From the NCBI RefSeq assembly GCF_004016505.1, contig NZ_SACR01000006.1, positions 186,001-250,000 of the forward strand: 64,000 bases of DNA, in the 5' to 3' direction. This document shows positions 17,488 to 26,339 of this stretch, one piece after another (within the stretch, counting starts at the first letter, position 1; every line of letters starts with the position of its first letter). A program made the position numbers and the translations under genes. The stretch is from Rubrivivax rivuli (GTDB taxonomy: Bacteria > Pseudomonadota > Gammaproteobacteria > Burkholderiales > Burkholderiaceae_C). The notes beneath the pieces are model-generated. The model did not search any database, was not told the DNA's origin, and saw only the letters and a list, made by a program, of their open reading frames with translations.

Positions 17488-19524
17488 ATGACACAGCCTT
17501 CACGCCGCGCCTTTGCGCAACAAGCCCTGGCTTTGGTGGCCCTGACGGGCTTGAACGCGACGACAGGCGTGAGGGCGCAGACCCCCGCCGCTGCGACCGC
17601 GCCCATTCCTGCCTCGCTGCTGGTGCAGAACATCCCGCCCGTGCCGCAAAGCCTGGTGGACAAGATGGCGGCGTACACCGAGTTCCGGGGCCACGGCTTC
17701 TCCGACTGGCACCCGACCAAGGCCGAGATGCTGGTCAGCCACCGGGCTGCCGGCGCCAGCACGGCACAGCTCTTCCGGCTGGACACCGCCCTGGGCGAGC
17801 TCAAGCCCGTGACACAAGGCCCTGAGCCGGCCGGCGGTGGCAGCTACGAACCCAAGGAGGGCCGCTACATCGTCTTCAGCCGCGCCAGCGGTGGCAACGA
17901 GGTCACCCAGATCTACCGCCAGGGCTTCGACGGCAGCGCCGCCGTGCGGCTGACACCGCCCGACGAGCGCCACGCCTTGAACGGCTGGCGCAAGCCGCAG
18001 GGCGAGATGGTGTACGGCAGCGTGCCCATCGACCGCACGGCCCAGGGCGGCACGCGGGCGCAGGTGATGACGACCTTCTGGGCCGTGAACCCCGAGGCCA
18101 AGGACCCGCTGGCCGAGCGGCGCAAGATCGCCACGCTGGAAGGCGGCGGCTGGTTCGGCGGCTCCATCAGCGAAGACGGCCAGCGCATGGCCTTGACGCG
18201 CTACATCAGCGTCAACGAATCGCAGCTCTTCCTGATGGACCTGGAAGGGGCCAACGCCGGCAAGCCGGTGCAGCTCTTGCCCAAGCCGGGCAGCCAGGAG
18301 GCCCCTGCCGTCTACTTCGGCGGCGCCTTCAGCAAGGACGGCAGCTGGATGATGGTGGCCAGCGACCGCTTCGGCGAGTTCCGCGAAGTCATGACGCTGG
18401 ACCTCAAGACCCTGGATCTCCAGCGCATCACGGCGCACATTCCCTGGGACATCGGCGGCGGCAGCACCAGTGCCGACGGCAAGACCATGGTGATCCAGGC
18501 CAACGTCGACGGGCGCGACGAGGTGCGCTTCCTCGACACCAAGACCTGGAAGGAACTGCCCACCCCGAAACTGGCCGCCGGGTCGGTGGGCACCACCCAG
18601 TACCACCCCAAGCTGCCCCTGCTGGCCTACAGCGTGAACAGCACGCAGGGCCCGAGCCAGATCCACCTGCTGAACGAGCGCGGCGCCAGCGCGCAGTGGA
18701 CCCGCGCGGCCGTGCCCGCGAGCATCGACACCAGCACCTTCAGCGACACCGAGATCATCCGCTGGAAGAGCTTCGACGGCCGCACCATCAGCGGCCTCAT
18801 CAACCGCCCGCCGGCCAGTTTCAAGGGCAAGCGGCCGGTCTTGATCAACATCCACGGCGGCCCCGAGGCGCAGGCCACGGTGGGCTTCATGGGGCGCTGG
18901 CAGTACTACATCCAGGAGATGGGCATCACCATCATCCAGCCCAACGTGCGCGGCTCCACCGGCTTCGGCAAGACCTTCGTCACGCTGGATAACGGCTTCA
19001 AGCGCGAAGACTCGGTGAAGGACATCGGGGCCTTGCTCGACTGGATCAAGACCCAGCCCGACCTGGACGCCGAGCGCGTCATCGTCTCAGGCGGCAGCTA
19101 CGGCGGCTACATGAGCCTGGCGGTGGCCACGCACTACAGCGACCGCATCGCCGGGGCCATCGACATCGTGGGCATCTCGCACTTCGTCACCTTCCTCAAC
19201 AACACCGAGAGCTACCGCCGCGACCTGCGCCGCGTGGAATACGGCGACGAGCGCATCCCGGAGATGCGGGCCTTCCTGGAAAAGATCTCGCCGCTGACCA
19301 ACGCCAGCAAGATCAAGAAGCCGCTCTTCGTCATACAGGGCAAGAACGACCCGCGCGTGCCCTACACCGAGGCCGAGCAGATCGTGGCCAAGGTGCGCGA
19401 ACTGGGCACGCCGGTGTGGTACCTGCGCGGCGAGAACGAAGGCCACGGCTTCGCGCGCAAGGAGAACAGCGACTACATGAGCTGGGCCATGGTGCTGTTC
19501 ATGAACCAGACGATGTTGAAATAG
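17488..19524 (+). CDS. S9-family (prolyl oligopeptidase-like) secreted peptidase
   Basis: 678 residues. Tat-like signal with SRRAFAQQALALVALTG, a beta-propeller of about 380 residues, then the alpha/beta hydrolase domain with Ser537 (GGSYGGY), Asp621 (GKNDPRVP) and His653 (EGHGF). It is typical of the acylaminoacyl-peptidase/DPP branch. The last 47 bases of the gene plus 21 bases downstream are found again at 24640-24707, the far end of the following island. Confidence 0.92.
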   Translation: MTQPSRRAFAQQALALVALTGLNATTGVRAQTPAAATAPIPASLLVQNIPPVPQSLVDKMAAYTEFRGHGFSDWHPTKAEMLVSHRAAGASTAQLFRLDTALGELKPVTQGPEPAGGGSYEPKEGRYIVFSRASGGNEVTQIYRQGFDGSAAVRLTPPDERHALNGWRKPQGEMVYGSVPIDRTAQGGTRAQVMTTFWAVNPEAKDPLAERRKIATLEGGGWFGGSISEDGQRMALTRYISVNESQLFLMDLEGANAGKPVQLLPKPGSQEAPAVYFGGAFSKDGSWMMVASDRFGEFREVMTLDLKTLDLQRITAHIPWDIGGGSTSADGKTMVIQANVDGRDEVRFLDTKTWKELPTPKLAAGSVGTTQYHPKLPLLAYSVNSTQGPSQIHLLNERGASAQWTRAAVPASIDTSTFSDTEIIRWKSFDGRTISGLINRPPASFKGKRPVLINIHGGPEAQATVGFMGRWQYYIQEMGITIIQPNVRGSTGFGKTFVTLDNGFKREDSVKDIGALLDWIKTQPDLDAERVIVSGGSYGGYMSLAVATHYSDRIAGAIDIVGISHFVTFLNNTESYRRDLRRVEYGDERIPEMRAFLEKISPLTNASKIKKPLFVIQGKNDPRVPYTEAEQIVAKVRELGTPVWYLRGENEGHGFARKENSDYMSWAMVLFMNQTMLK

Positions 19525-19545
19525 GCAGCACGGGCGGCGCCAACC
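19478..19545 (+). repeat. 68-bp direct repeat, copy 1 (S9 peptidase gene end)
   Basis: Covers the last codons and stop of the S9 peptidase gene and 21 bases beyond. It matches 24640-24707 at 66 of 68 positions (differences at 19521 and 19542). The 5.1 kb between the copies is the secreted-protein island. Confidence 0.95.
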
Positions 19546-19879
19546 ATCGCTTGTGGTGGTACCGAGGGCAGGCCGGGTGCCGGCAACACGCTCTTGACCG
19601 AGAAGAGACATAGGTCCTCCCGATCTCGTCGCCCTGAAGCTGCCAGTCTGGCATCCTCGCAGTCAGCCGCCGGAGGCCCCGCAACGCAGGCACACGCCAG
19701 TTGCCCGCAGCGAAGGTGGTTGAGGCAAGGAGCACGGCTTGAGACCGTGCGGGCTCACCCGACCGGGAGCCCACCGTGCGAGCCACGGCGCAGCGGATGC
19801 TGTCGCTGCCGATCCCGATGCGGCGCCGATGGCCACCTGCTTTCATCGAGGCCGGTGCGCCGACCGACGACGACTTCGG

Positions 19880-20290
19880 TACGCTGCTGCACTCCAGCAT
19901 TGCCCGGCTCATGGAGATTCGCACGCATCAGGCCGTGCTGGTCGAAGACACGGGCCACACCTACCTTTCCGAGCAGGATGCCGATGGCCAGGCGTCGCGC
20001 ACGCTGCGGCATCTGCAGCAGGCAGCGGCCATCGCCAACAGCATCGCCTGCGACCCGCGCCGGGCAGAAGGTGCTGACGTTCCGAGGCGCGTGCCACGCG
20101 AGGACCGGGCCCGCCAGCCACTGTGCGTCTGCATCGACGGGTTCAGCCTGCATGCCGCAGCGCGGGTGGTACGACACGACCGCAAGCGGCTGAAGCAGCT
20201 GTGCCGCTGCATCGGGTGATGAGCCCGCTGGAGTTGATGCATCGGCTGCCGAGTGCGAGGCCGAGGCCGCAAGTCAAGCCCAGAGGAGCC
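19880..20290 (+). pseudogene. Decayed IS91-like transposase, middle part
   Basis: Translation in this stretch gives pieces in order such as LVEDTGHTYL, AGQKVLTFRGA (shifted frame near 20055-20095), CIDGFSLHAAARV, KRLKQLCRC and, after an apparent internal deletion, MSPLELMHRL and RPRPQ. These match, from memory, consecutive segments of IS91-type transposases with a zinc-binding N-terminus common in Proteobacteria. At least two frameshifts and one deletion make it non-functional. The matching C-terminal part is at 24713-24800, on the far side of the island. The 330 bases before it (19546-19880) show nothing recognisable. Confidence 0.6.
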
Positions 20291-20494
20291 CTCGGGGTCG
20301 CGGCCAAGTCGTCGGGCCTTGCGGGGGCGTTGGAAACTCCTGTCTGCCCAGACCCCGGTCGTGACGGCGAACAAGCCAGCGACTGGCGTTGTGGCCGTGC
20401 ACTGGGCCCCGGTGCCAGCGGCTGCGGAGTGCGGGAACGGCCGAGCGCAGCGCCGCGCCGCCAACCCGCGCGCGGCCCCGGGCACCGCGGGTTT

Positions 20495-20560
20495 GCCTGC
20501 CCCCTAACCTGCTCAGAGTGGCCCCCGGACTCATGGGGTTGTTCAAAGCTGGGGGCAGGC
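20495..20560. repeat. 10-bp inverted repeat, possible IS end remnant
   Basis: GCCTGCCCCC (20495-20504) and GGGGGCAGGC (20551-20560), perfect and 46 bases apart. It lies between the transposase remnant and the island's first gene, so it may be left from an element end or act in transcription of the operon. Confidence 0.45.
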
Positions 20561-20591
20561 CTAACGTGGTTTGCAACAAGAAATTACTGCG

Positions 20592-20612
20592 CCGGAGAGA
20601 TTGTCTCTCCGG
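20592..20612. promoter_or_regulatory. Perfect hairpin upstream of island operon
   Basis: CCGGAGAGA, TTG, TCTCTCCGG: a 9-bp stem with a 3-base loop, 35 bases before the ATG of the first island gene and just ahead of its GGGAGG ribosome site. It could be an operator or a structured 5' leader. Confidence 0.5.
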
Positions 20613-20647
20613 GAAGGGTGGCTGTTCAGTCGCGGGAGGTAGGTGCT

Positions 20648-20977
20648 ATGAGCTTTCTGAAACTTCGCCGGGTGGTGTGGGCTACCCTCTTCGTGTGCGG
20701 AACGGCCATGGCGGCGCCGCATGCCAGCGTGCCTTCGGTGGCCACGGTCGGTCGGCCGGTGGCCGTGACCGGGGGCGGATTCAACCCCGGCGCGCTCATC
20801 AGCGTCCGCGTGACCGCCCCTGGCGACACGGTGTCGATGGCCGCCGTGGTGGTGGCGGCCGACGGCAGCCTGACGCACACGCTGGTGGTGGCGCAAGACG
20901 GCGCGCACCGCGTGCAGTTGCTTCTGGCCGATGGCAGCGCGGCCACGCCTGAACTCCTGTTCCACGCCACACGCTGA
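20648..20977 (+). CDS. Small secreted protein, Ig/IPT-like
   Basis: 109 residues from ATG 20648 with GGGAGG upstream. Clear signal peptide (MSFLKLRRVVWATLFVCGTAMA) then a single beta-rich domain with GRPVAVTGGGFNPGALISVR, like IPT/TIG or similar Ig-fold modules. First gene of the four-gene island operon; 13 bases before the next start. Confidence 0.65.
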   Translation: MSFLKLRRVVWATLFVCGTAMAAPHASVPSVATVGRPVAVTGGGFNPGALISVRVTAPGDTVSMAAVVVAADGSLTHTLVVAQDGAHRVQLLLADGSAATPELLFHATR

Positions 20978-20990
20978 GGGGTTGGCGCCG

Positions 20991-22091
20991 ATGAACGCGT
21001 CCCGATTCCACACCGTGGGCCAGGCGCTGAGCGTTTTCTGCGTGGCGTGGAGTGCCCAGCTGGCCGTGGCGGCCAACCCCGGCCAGGTGGCATCAACGGC
21101 GTCGCCTGCGGCAGGCCCGCACGGCGACCTGATCTACACCTCGCTGCGCACCGGCAGTTCGCAGATCTTCCGCATCGACGCCGACGGCGCGCGCGAGACC
21201 CGCCTCACGCAAAGCCAGCACAGCGAACTGCAGCCGGTCTGGTCGCGGCAGGGGCGCATCGCCTTCGTCTCCACGCGTTCTGGCGGCGGTGACATCTACA
21301 CGATGGACGCCCAGGGCGGCGACCTGCGGCAGCTCACCTCGAGGCCGGGCTTGGAGCAGAGCGTTGCCTGGTCGGCCGATGGCCAGCATCTCGCCTACAT
21401 CGGCGAGACCGATGGCCGTGCCGAACTGCGGCTGATCAAGGCCGACGGTACGGGCGACCGCCTCATCGCCGCCGACATGGCGGAAGTGGGGTCGCCGGCC
21501 TGGTCGCCCGATGGGACCAAGATCGCCTTCAACGCGAACGTCAACGGCAAGCTGCGCGTGTTCGTCTTCGATCTCGTTTCCGGCGCCATCACGCCGGCTG
21601 CCGAAGGCAAGGGCGGCGAGTTCGGGCCGGTGTGGTCACCCGACGGGCGCAGCCTCGTCTTCGTGCACTCCGGCAGCCGCACCGAGGGCGTGAACCTGCG
21701 CAAGGTGCAGCTGGGCAGCCAGACCTCCGTCGCACTCACGAAGGATGGCTACACCAACAGCCAGCCGCAGTTTTCGCCCGACGGCAGCAAGCTGCTGTTC
21801 CTCAGCAACGCCAGCAGCCAAGGCAGCACGATGAACGTGCACGTGATGAACGCCGATGGCACCGGCGTCGTGAACCTCACGCGCTGGGAACACGCCGACA
21901 TGGGTGCCAGCTGGTCCGACGATGGTCGGTACGTCTATTTCATGAGCTTCCGTGACTGGCCCGGCCAGATCTACCGCATCGGCGCGGACGGTCAGGGTTT
22001 GCAGCGCCTGACCAAATCAGCATCACAAGAAGGCTTCCCGGTAGGGCGGCCTGCCGCAACCACCGTGGCGGCTGCGGCCCGCAACCCATGA
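20991..22091 (+). CDS. TolB-like beta-propeller secreted protein
   Basis: 366 residues with a signal peptide ending near AVAA. Repeats of the WD40-like/TolB propeller, for example SQIFRIDADGARETRLTQSQ, YTMDAQGGDLRQLT, PVWSPDGRSLVFVHSGS and WSDDGRYVYFMS, at about 45-residue spacing, giving about six blades. There is no Pal-interacting N-terminal domain, so this is not the cell-division TolB. Its stop overlaps the ATG at 22088. Confidence 0.82.
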   Translation: MNASRFHTVGQALSVFCVAWSAQLAVAANPGQVASTASPAAGPHGDLIYTSLRTGSSQIFRIDADGARETRLTQSQHSELQPVWSRQGRIAFVSTRSGGGDIYTMDAQGGDLRQLTSRPGLEQSVAWSADGQHLAYIGETDGRAELRLIKADGTGDRLIAADMAEVGSPAWSPDGTKIAFNANVNGKLRVFVFDLVSGAITPAAEGKGGEFGPVWSPDGRSLVFVHSGSRTEGVNLRKVQLGSQTSVALTKDGYTNSQPQFSPDGSKLLFLSNASSQGSTMNVHVMNADGTGVVNLTRWEHADMGASWSDDGRYVYFMSFRDWPGQIYRIGADGQGLQRLTKSASQEGFPVGRPAATTVAAAARNP

Positions 22092-22120
22092 ACCCTCATA
22101 ACAAGGGCGAGGAGAACACC

Positions 22121-23917
22121 ATGCAAGACAAAGAACCAGGCTTTCGCGCACCAGCGCACCTGTGGCGTCGCTGGTTGGGTGTGGCGGCCGTTGCGGCCGC
22201 CACGCTGCCCATGGCTGCGCAAGCCGGCGTGGTGGTCTACACCAACGATGCCGACTTCGCACAGGGCGTGCTGTCGGGCGTGAACTTCAGCGCGCCGAAC
22301 AACAACCAGCTGCAGCTGAACCTGGTGGGCACCACCTTCCCCGTGATGTGGATTGCCAATGCGGGCGAAGACACGCTGTCGAAGATCGACACCAACACCG
22401 GGCGTGAACTCGGCCGCTACCGCACCTTCTTCGGCAGCGGGCCGTTCGGCAACAAGGGCGCGTTCAGCGGGCCCGCGCCTTCACGCTCGGCCGTGGACAT
22501 CGAAGGCAACGCCTACATCGCCAACCGCCACTTCGACAGTCGGCCTCCGATGGTGATGAAGGTGCTGGCCGAAGCCTCCATCGTCCGCCCCGGGCAGACC
22601 GGCACCTCCACCGACCTGGACAACAGCGGCACCATCAGTGCCGCCGAGACCCGGGACGTGATCAACGGCACCGGCGCCAACTTCGACTGCGACGGCACCA
22701 GTTGCGAGAGCCGCGACGTGCGCGTGGCCTGGACCAGCACGCTGCCGGCCACCGAAAACGGCCAGCTGGGGCGTGCGCTGTGCATCGGCACCGACGGCAA
22801 TCTGTGGGTTGGCGTGTTCAATACCCGCCGCTACTACAAGCTGCGCGCCACCGACGGCGCCATCATCGGTGGCCCGTACAGCGTGCCCTGGAGCCCGTAC
22901 GGCTGCCTGGTCGACGGCAACGGCATCCTGTGGAGCGCCTCGCTCGGTGGGGTGCTGGGCCGCATGGACACGACGGCTGCCAACCCAGCCACCACCGCAA
23001 CGGCGTTCAGCGACAGCAGCACGAATTACGGCATCGCGCTGGGCAACGGCAAGGTCTACCTGGCCTCGCTGAACAATCTGGGCTACCGCGAGTTCACGCC
23101 CGGGTCCAACACCTTCGCCACGCCGGGCGGTTCGAAGAACTTCTCGTCCACCGGTATCTCGGTGGACGGTTTCGGCAACATCTGGACCGGGCCCTACACC
23201 ACGGGCGGCGTGCGCAAGTACGACAAGACCACGGGCACGCTGTTGTGCAGCGGCGCGAACCAGTTTGCAGGTTCCATCGAGGCCCGTGGCGTCATCGTCG
23301 ATGCCGACAACAACATCTGGCAGATCAACCGCTTCACCAACAGTGTGGCGAAGTACCGCGGCACCGACTGCGCGCCGCTGGGTACTTTCCCCGTCGGCTT
23401 CGACCCCTACACCTACAGCGACGCCACCGGCTTCGCCGCGCGCAACACCACCACGCCCACAGGCACGTGGACTGTGGTTAACGACAGCAGCGTGGCCGGC
23501 CAGTCTTGGACGAAGGTGAACTGGACGGAATCCTTGCCCGCTGGGGCCAGCGTGGTGGTGTCGGCGCGTGCCAGCGATGTGCAGGCCAACCTGAGCAGCC
23601 TGCCCTTCGTGCCGGTGGCCAACGGCGCCAACCCCGGGCTGACCGGGCGCTTCATTCAGGTGCAGGCGCGCTTGAATGCCAACACCTCCGGCAACACGCC
23701 CATCCTTTTCGACCTGACGCTGACCAAGCCTGATCTGGTGTGCGACATCGACCGCGATGGCGATGTCGACAGCGCCGACATCGGTTTGGTCCGGGCCGCA
23801 CTCGGCCAGAGCGTGGCCACCGGCGACCCGCGCGACCCCAATGGCGACCTGAAGATCACCATCGTCGACACCCGGACCTGTGCCGCGCGCTGCACACGCC
23901 CGAGCTGCGCTCAGTGA
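22121..23917 (+). CDS. Secreted NHL-type propeller protein with C-terminal dockerin
   Basis: 598 residues from the ATG at 22121, preferred because GAGGAG lies at correct distance; an ATG at 22088 overlapping the previous stop is possible. Signal peptide ends near AAQAG. Residues 40-420 hold repeated segments such as DGNLWVGVFNT, VDGNGILWSASLGG and VDGFGNIWTGPYT, as in NHL/Vgb propellers. The last 60 residues form a dockerin: two calcium loops, DIDRDGDVDSAD and DPNGDLKITIVD, then a Cys-rich end CAARCTRPSC. Dockerins bind cohesin domains; the next gene has a cohesin-like domain. Confidence 0.8.
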   Translation: MQDKEPGFRAPAHLWRRWLGVAAVAAATLPMAAQAGVVVYTNDADFAQGVLSGVNFSAPNNNQLQLNLVGTTFPVMWIANAGEDTLSKIDTNTGRELGRYRTFFGSGPFGNKGAFSGPAPSRSAVDIEGNAYIANRHFDSRPPMVMKVLAEASIVRPGQTGTSTDLDNSGTISAAETRDVINGTGANFDCDGTSCESRDVRVAWTSTLPATENGQLGRALCIGTDGNLWVGVFNTRRYYKLRATDGAIIGGPYSVPWSPYGCLVDGNGILWSASLGGVLGRMDTTAANPATTATAFSDSSTNYGIALGNGKVYLASLNNLGYREFTPGSNTFATPGGSKNFSSTGISVDGFGNIWTGPYTTGGVRKYDKTTGTLLCSGANQFAGSIEARGVIVDADNNIWQINRFTNSVAKYRGTDCAPLGTFPVGFDPYTYSDATGFAARNTTTPTGTWTVVNDSSVAGQSWTKVNWTESLPAGASVVVSARASDVQANLSSLPFVPVANGANPGLTGRFIQVQARLNANTSGNTPILFDLTLTKPDLVCDIDRDGDVDSADIGLVRAALGQSVATGDPRDPNGDLKITIVDTRTCAARCTRPSCAQ

Positions 23918-23956
23918 CGTGCGCCGCATACAACCGTTCCCTGAAGGAGTAGCCCC

Positions 23957-24613
23957 ATGAAGCTGAAATCGCTAGCCGCCGCGATGACCCTGGCCATTGT
24001 CGGGCTGGGTTCTGCAGGGGCTGCCCCTGTGCTGTCCATCGTGCCGGCCCAGAATCAGGTGTCTATTGGTGGCACGATCAGAGTCGCCATCGTCATCAGC
24101 GGCCTGGACAGTGCCAATGAAATCGTCAGCGGCTTCGACCTGAACGTCGCCTTCAACACGGCCGCGCTGAGCTCGAGTGGCATCGACGTGTCTACGGCAA
24201 CGGCGGTGATGGGCGGCTCCAACACCCTGTTCGGGTTCGATTCCGATGCCAGCGACAGCAAGATCGGCAGCGATCTGACCTCGTTCCTGACCGATCTCGA
24301 ACTGGATGGCCTGCAGGGCGACAGCTTCACACTGATGCTGTTGGACTTCACAGGGTTGGCCGATGGCGTGAGCTACCTCGACTTCGGCGCCGACCCGAAC
24401 CTTGAGCGCCTCGTCACGGGGCGCCTTGACTCCAGCGGCTTTGCGGGGGTGCTGAACCTGCAATACACCGGCGCTTGCGTGGCCGTTGGCACTGGCAGCT
24501 GCACCCAGAACCCGATCCCCGAGCCCGCCACCTTCGGCCTGGCAGGGCTGGCGTTGCTGGGCTGCGGGCTCACGCGCAGCCTGACGCGCCGCCGCCGGGC
24601 GCCGATGGTCTAG
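23957..24613 (+). CDS. PEP-CTERM protein with cohesin-like domain
   Basis: 218 residues. Signal peptide (MKLKSLAAAMTLAIVGLGSA), a beta-sandwich of about 150 residues of cohesin type (VSIGGTIRVAIVISGLDS, then SGFDLNVAFNTAAL), and a PEP-CTERM sorting tail: IPEPATFGLAGLALLG, a membrane segment, then basic RRRR. The tail is a substrate of exosortase, which is not in the window. It sits 39 bases after the dockerin gene, with GAAGGAGTAG upstream. Together they suggest surface capture of the dockerin protein; this is inference. Confidence 0.82.
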   Translation: MKLKSLAAAMTLAIVGLGSAGAAPVLSIVPAQNQVSIGGTIRVAIVISGLDSANEIVSGFDLNVAFNTAALSSSGIDVSTATAVMGGSNTLFGFDSDASDSKIGSDLTSFLTDLELDGLQGDSFTLMLLDFTGLADGVSYLDFGADPNLERLVTGRLDSSGFAGVLNLQYTGACVAVGTGSCTQNPIPEPATFGLAGLALLGCGLTRSLTRRRRAPMV

Positions 24614-24639
24614 ACGGCCTGGGGCCACAACCCTCAAGC

Positions 24640-24707
24640 TGAGCTGGGCCATGGTGCTGTTCATGAACCAGACGATGTTGAAGTAGGCAGCACGGGCGGC
24701 GCCGACC
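24640..24707 (+). repeat. 68-bp direct repeat, copy 2
   Basis: Near-perfect copy of the end of the S9 peptidase gene with its stop codon, out of context 27 bases after the PEP-CTERM gene. Only this tail is present; no further peptidase sequence precedes it. Confidence 0.95.
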
Positions 24708-24712
24708 GGGGG

Positions 24713-24800
24713 GCTCAAGATCATCGCGGCCCTCCTCGGAGCGGCCGGTGGTCGAGAAGATCCTGAGCCACCTGGGCCCGGATCCACAGCCGCCACCCAA
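24713..24800 (+). pseudogene. Decayed IS91-like transposase, C-terminal end
   Basis: Translation gives LKIIAALL and, one frame shifted, RPVVEKILSHLGPDPQPPPK, the well-known C-terminal segment of IS91-type transposases. It follows directly on repeat copy 2. The part N-terminal to it is at 19880-20290, on the other side of the island. Sequence up to 24929 has no gene that can be supported. Confidence 0.65.
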
Positions 24801-24929
24801 AGGCCGCTTGAAACTCCTGTTCGCCCTCAGGGCGCGGTGGCATAGGCCCGGCAGTCGGGTGGTTCCTTCGTGTGGAACCGGCTGCAGGTGAGCCATGGGA
24901 CCAAGGAAACTGGAGCGGGTGCGCCTGCA

Positions 24930-26339
24930 TCACCTTGTTGCCTGCAGATGCTCTGATATCCACCACGCCACGAAACTGCAGTACGAAGGCCAGCACGTGA
25001 GACCCATTGCCGCCCCCTGCGTGGCAACGTCGGGCCTGTCCCAGTCGTCACGCTCCACCGCGTAGATTCTCTTGTCCCGCTTCCAGTAAACGTACCACCG
25101 CCCTTGCGGGTCGCCATAGTCGGCCCGATCCTCGCTACCGACGATGGCGATGAACTCCGGGTGCAGGCCGAAATCATTCACCAGCAACTGCGTCCAGTCG
25201 CCCAATGTGATCGCGGCACCGCGCAGCGGGTCACACAGCGACACATGGGTACTGCCGTTGGGAATGCAGTCCATCCGGTAGTCGCGCATCAGGTCCAGCG
25301 ACGCCGGATCCTTGTCCCATCCCAGCTTGGCAAGCTCGCCCGAAACCTTGCTGCGCGCTTTCGCCGGTCGTCTTGCGTCCGCCGGAAAATCCTCGAACCT
25401 TGGCAGGTTGGCCAAGGTCGCGTCGATGAACCTACGGGCTTCCACGACGTCTTCAATGATTCCGCTATCGGCATCCGGCTTCGGCAGCGGAGCCGCCACG
25501 ACGCCGAGATAACGGTCCGGCTCCCGCGCCGTGCGCGGTACAGAGCCCACCACGTCGCTTTCAGGCCAGCTGTGGCGATAGGTTCCGGCCCAGCCGATCC
25601 GCTGCAGAACGGCGGCAAAGATGAAGTCGATGATCAGTTCGTTGTCCTGATATCCCGCCAGAAGGCTCGCATCGGCAGTCCGGTTTGCGCGGCCCGTGAA
25701 CATGCGCTCGTGGGCGCTCAGCATCTCGTCGGTTGACACAAATGCGCCTGTCAGCGCCTTCACGTAGAACCCGAACTCCTCCAGCCGGTAACGCGGATGC
25801 CGCTTGCGCGTCCACGCATCCGAGGCGGCCACCCACGCGCCCATGTCGAACGGTGCCGTGTCGAGGCAGCGATCGAGTACGGTGTTGATGAACCATGGCT
25901 CGAAACAGTGCTCAGGCCCTCCCTCGGCCGGAAAGACCTCCTCCGCACTGCCGAGCAGACAGGCGGCTGCCTTCGCGTACTCGATGCCGTTGTAGGCCGT
26001 GGCGGCTTGACCATGGTCCGCCATCGCCCGCAACAGCCGCCGATGCCGCTCCAGCGTCTGGCGCAGGTAGCTCTCGGCGCGGGCCGTGTCGCCCTGGCCC
26101 CAATAGAGATTGGCCAGTTCGAAGCAGTCCTTGACCTGGCTGGCGATATTCCAGAGCGCCAGGTCCACCGGCCCTTCGACCAGCTGCCGCTCGACAATCG
26201 CGAGGAAGTTTTCGCCCCCATAGGCGTCTTTCGGTGCCTCCAACTGGTCGTGAAGCACCGTGAGCAGATAGTCGATCCGGCTCTGGCTCCTGGGCGGATG
26301 CGCTACTTTCCTGCGCCTGAAAAGATCGAACAGTCCCAT
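24930..26339 (-). CDS. Unknown 469-residue protein with helical repeat N-terminus
   Basis: Starts MGLFDLFRRRKVAHPP, suggesting a cytoplasmic protein with a basic N-terminus. Residues 20-200 are helical with TPR-like repeats (FELANLYWGQGDTARAESYL, ATAYNGIEYAKAAACLLG). The C-terminal 180 residues are mixed alpha/beta with many aromatics (YGDPQGRWYVYWKRDKRIYA). Size and style recall immunity-type or effector-associated helical proteins, but no family is recognised. It lies alone between an IS fragment and the trypsin-like gene. Confidence 0.7.
   Translation of the reverse strand: MGLFDLFRRRKVAHPPRSQSRIDYLLTVLHDQLEAPKDAYGGENFLAIVERQLVEGPVDLALWNIASQVKDCFELANLYWGQGDTARAESYLRQTLERHRRLLRAMADHGQAATAYNGIEYAKAAACLLGSAEEVFPAEGGPEHCFEPWFINTVLDRCLDTAPFDMGAWVAASDAWTRKRHPRYRLEEFGFYVKALTGAFVSTDEMLSAHERMFTGRANRTADASLLAGYQDNELIIDFIFAAVLQRIGWAGTYRHSWPESDVVGSVPRTAREPDRYLGVVAAPLPKPDADSGIIEDVVEARRFIDATLANLPRFEDFPADARRPAKARSKVSGELAKLGWDKDPASLDLMRDYRMDCIPNGSTHVSLCDPLRGAAITLGDWTQLLVNDFGLHPEFIAIVGSEDRADYGDPQGRWYVYWKRDKRIYAVERDDWDRPDVATQGAAMGLTCWPSYCSFVAWWISEHLQATR

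Noticed and set aside
20560-20600. Sigma-54 promoter for the PEP-CTERM operon (TGGTTTGCA)
   Set aside because: GG and GC elements are at the wrong spacing (13 rather than 10 bases).
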